A model generated the notes under the pieces. That model was not told where the DNA came from. It saw only the letters and a list, made by a program, of their open reading frames with translations, and did no database searches. This document shows, piece after piece, positions 4,943 to 5,339 of a stretch of 5,339 nucleotides of DNA. The position numbers and the translations under genes are program-made. The first letter of the stretch is position 1; every line of letters begins with the position of its first letter. The DNA is from Deltaproteobacteria bacterium (GTDB taxonomy: Bacteria; Desulfobacterota; Desulfobaccia; Desulfobaccales; 0-14-0-80-60-11): assembly GCA_016874945.1 (NCBI GenBank), contig VGSO01000214.1, forward strand, positions 1-5,339, written 5' to 3'.

Positions 4943-5339
4943 ATGGTTCGCGCTTTTTTAGCCATCGATCTGCCGGAGAGTTTGAAGCCGGGCCTGGCTC
5001 TGTATCAGCAGGAGCTGAAACGGAGCGGCGCCGACGTGCGCTGGGTGATGCCTGGAAATATCCACCTCACCTTGAAGTTCTTCGGCAACGTGCCGGACGC
5101 CGAGGTGGACACCCTGGCCCGGGCGGCCCAGGAAGTGGCCGCGGCCCAGCCCCCGTTTCACCTCAAAGTCACCGGCGCCGGGGCCTTCCCCTCTATCAAC
5201 GCCCCCCGGGTGGTCTGGCTGGGGCTGGAGGGGGATCTCCTCCCCCTGGCCCGGTTTTACCGGCAGTTGGAGAAGGCCTTCGAGACCCTGGGGCATCCTC
5301 CGGAGGGCCGGCCCTTCCACCCCCATCTGACCTTGGGAA
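4943..5339 (+). CDS. thpR: RNA 2',3'-cyclic phosphodiesterase (2'-5' RNA ligase family), 3' end cut by window edge
   Basis: This 2H-superfamily enzyme opens 2',3'-cyclic phosphates on RNA ends and was first described as a 2'-5' tRNA ligase; it is cytoplasmic. The 132 visible residues begin with the typical MVRAFLAIDLP. The first catalytic H-x-T is in HLTLKFFG (41-48). The second is in FHPHLTLG (125-132), whose H128 and T130 lie just before the window end. Between them is the family segment around G80-A-F-P83 and P88-R-V-V-W92. The family is usually about 180-200 residues, so roughly 50-60 are missing. ATG 4943 is the only ATG before the conserved start but has no Shine-Dalgarno; the upstream bases are 7-bp repeats. 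In related genomes thpR often follows cinA and precedes recA; here the SBBP gene intervenes. The assignment is secure. Confidence 0.93.
   Translation, partial: MVRAFLAIDLPESLKPGLALYQQELKRSGADVRWVMPGNIHLTLKFFGNVPDAEVDTLARAAQEVAAAQPPFHLKVTGAGAFPSINAPRVVWLGLEGDLLPLARFYRQLEKAFETLGHPPEGRPFHPHLTLG

Noticed and set aside
4958..5326. A 122-residue minus-strand open frame at the right end
   Set aside because: It is antisense to thpR, whose plus-strand frame carries both catalytic H-x-T motifs.

Overview
The window looks like chromosomal DNA from a GC-rich Gram-negative bacterium, most plausibly a member of the former Deltaproteobacteria (Desulfobacterota). That placement is an inference. It rests on the proteobacterial-type poly(A) polymerase, on the pgpA-cinA-thpR order (in many deltaproteobacteria followed by recA), on the secreted SBBP-repeat protein, and on the dispersed intergenic repeats. 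No marker gene here fixes the taxon.

Layout. Positions 1-1239 (minus strand) hold pcnB, a poly(A) polymerase whose 3' end lies outside the window. A 162-bp divergent spacer carries a candidate promoter for each direction. Positions 1402-1893 (+) hold pgpA, phosphatidylglycerophosphatase A. The last codons of pgpA run into a 73-bp imperfect inverted repeat (1879-1951). Each end of that repeat is an exact DnaA-box consensus. cinA follows at 1968-3200 with its own Shine-Dalgarno sequence. After a 159-bp AT-rich spacer comes a 468-residue predicted secreted protein made of eight SBBP beta-propeller repeats (3360-4766), then a weak terminator-like hairpin and a 176-bp spacer with five degenerate 7-bp repeats. 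The window ends inside thpR (4943-5339+), an RNA 2',3'-cyclic phosphodiesterase of the 2H superfamily.

How the genes relate. pgpA and cinA are probably co-transcribed: phospholipid synthesis, and pyridine-nucleotide repair or a competence/damage-associated function. thpR would normally follow cinA closely. Here the SBBP gene sits between them with its own promoter candidate, strong ribosome binding site and possible terminator. It has visibly lower GC and is flanked by a 12-bp direct repeat, so it reads as an insertion into a conserved housekeeping cluster. pcnB is an unrelated divergent RNA-metabolism gene.

No tRNA, rRNA, CRISPR array, transposase or phage gene was seen. The genes belong to known families. 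The most unusual material is non-coding: the DnaA-box-ended inverted repeat that supplies the pgpA stop codon, and the 7-bp repeats around the SBBP gene and against the thpR start.
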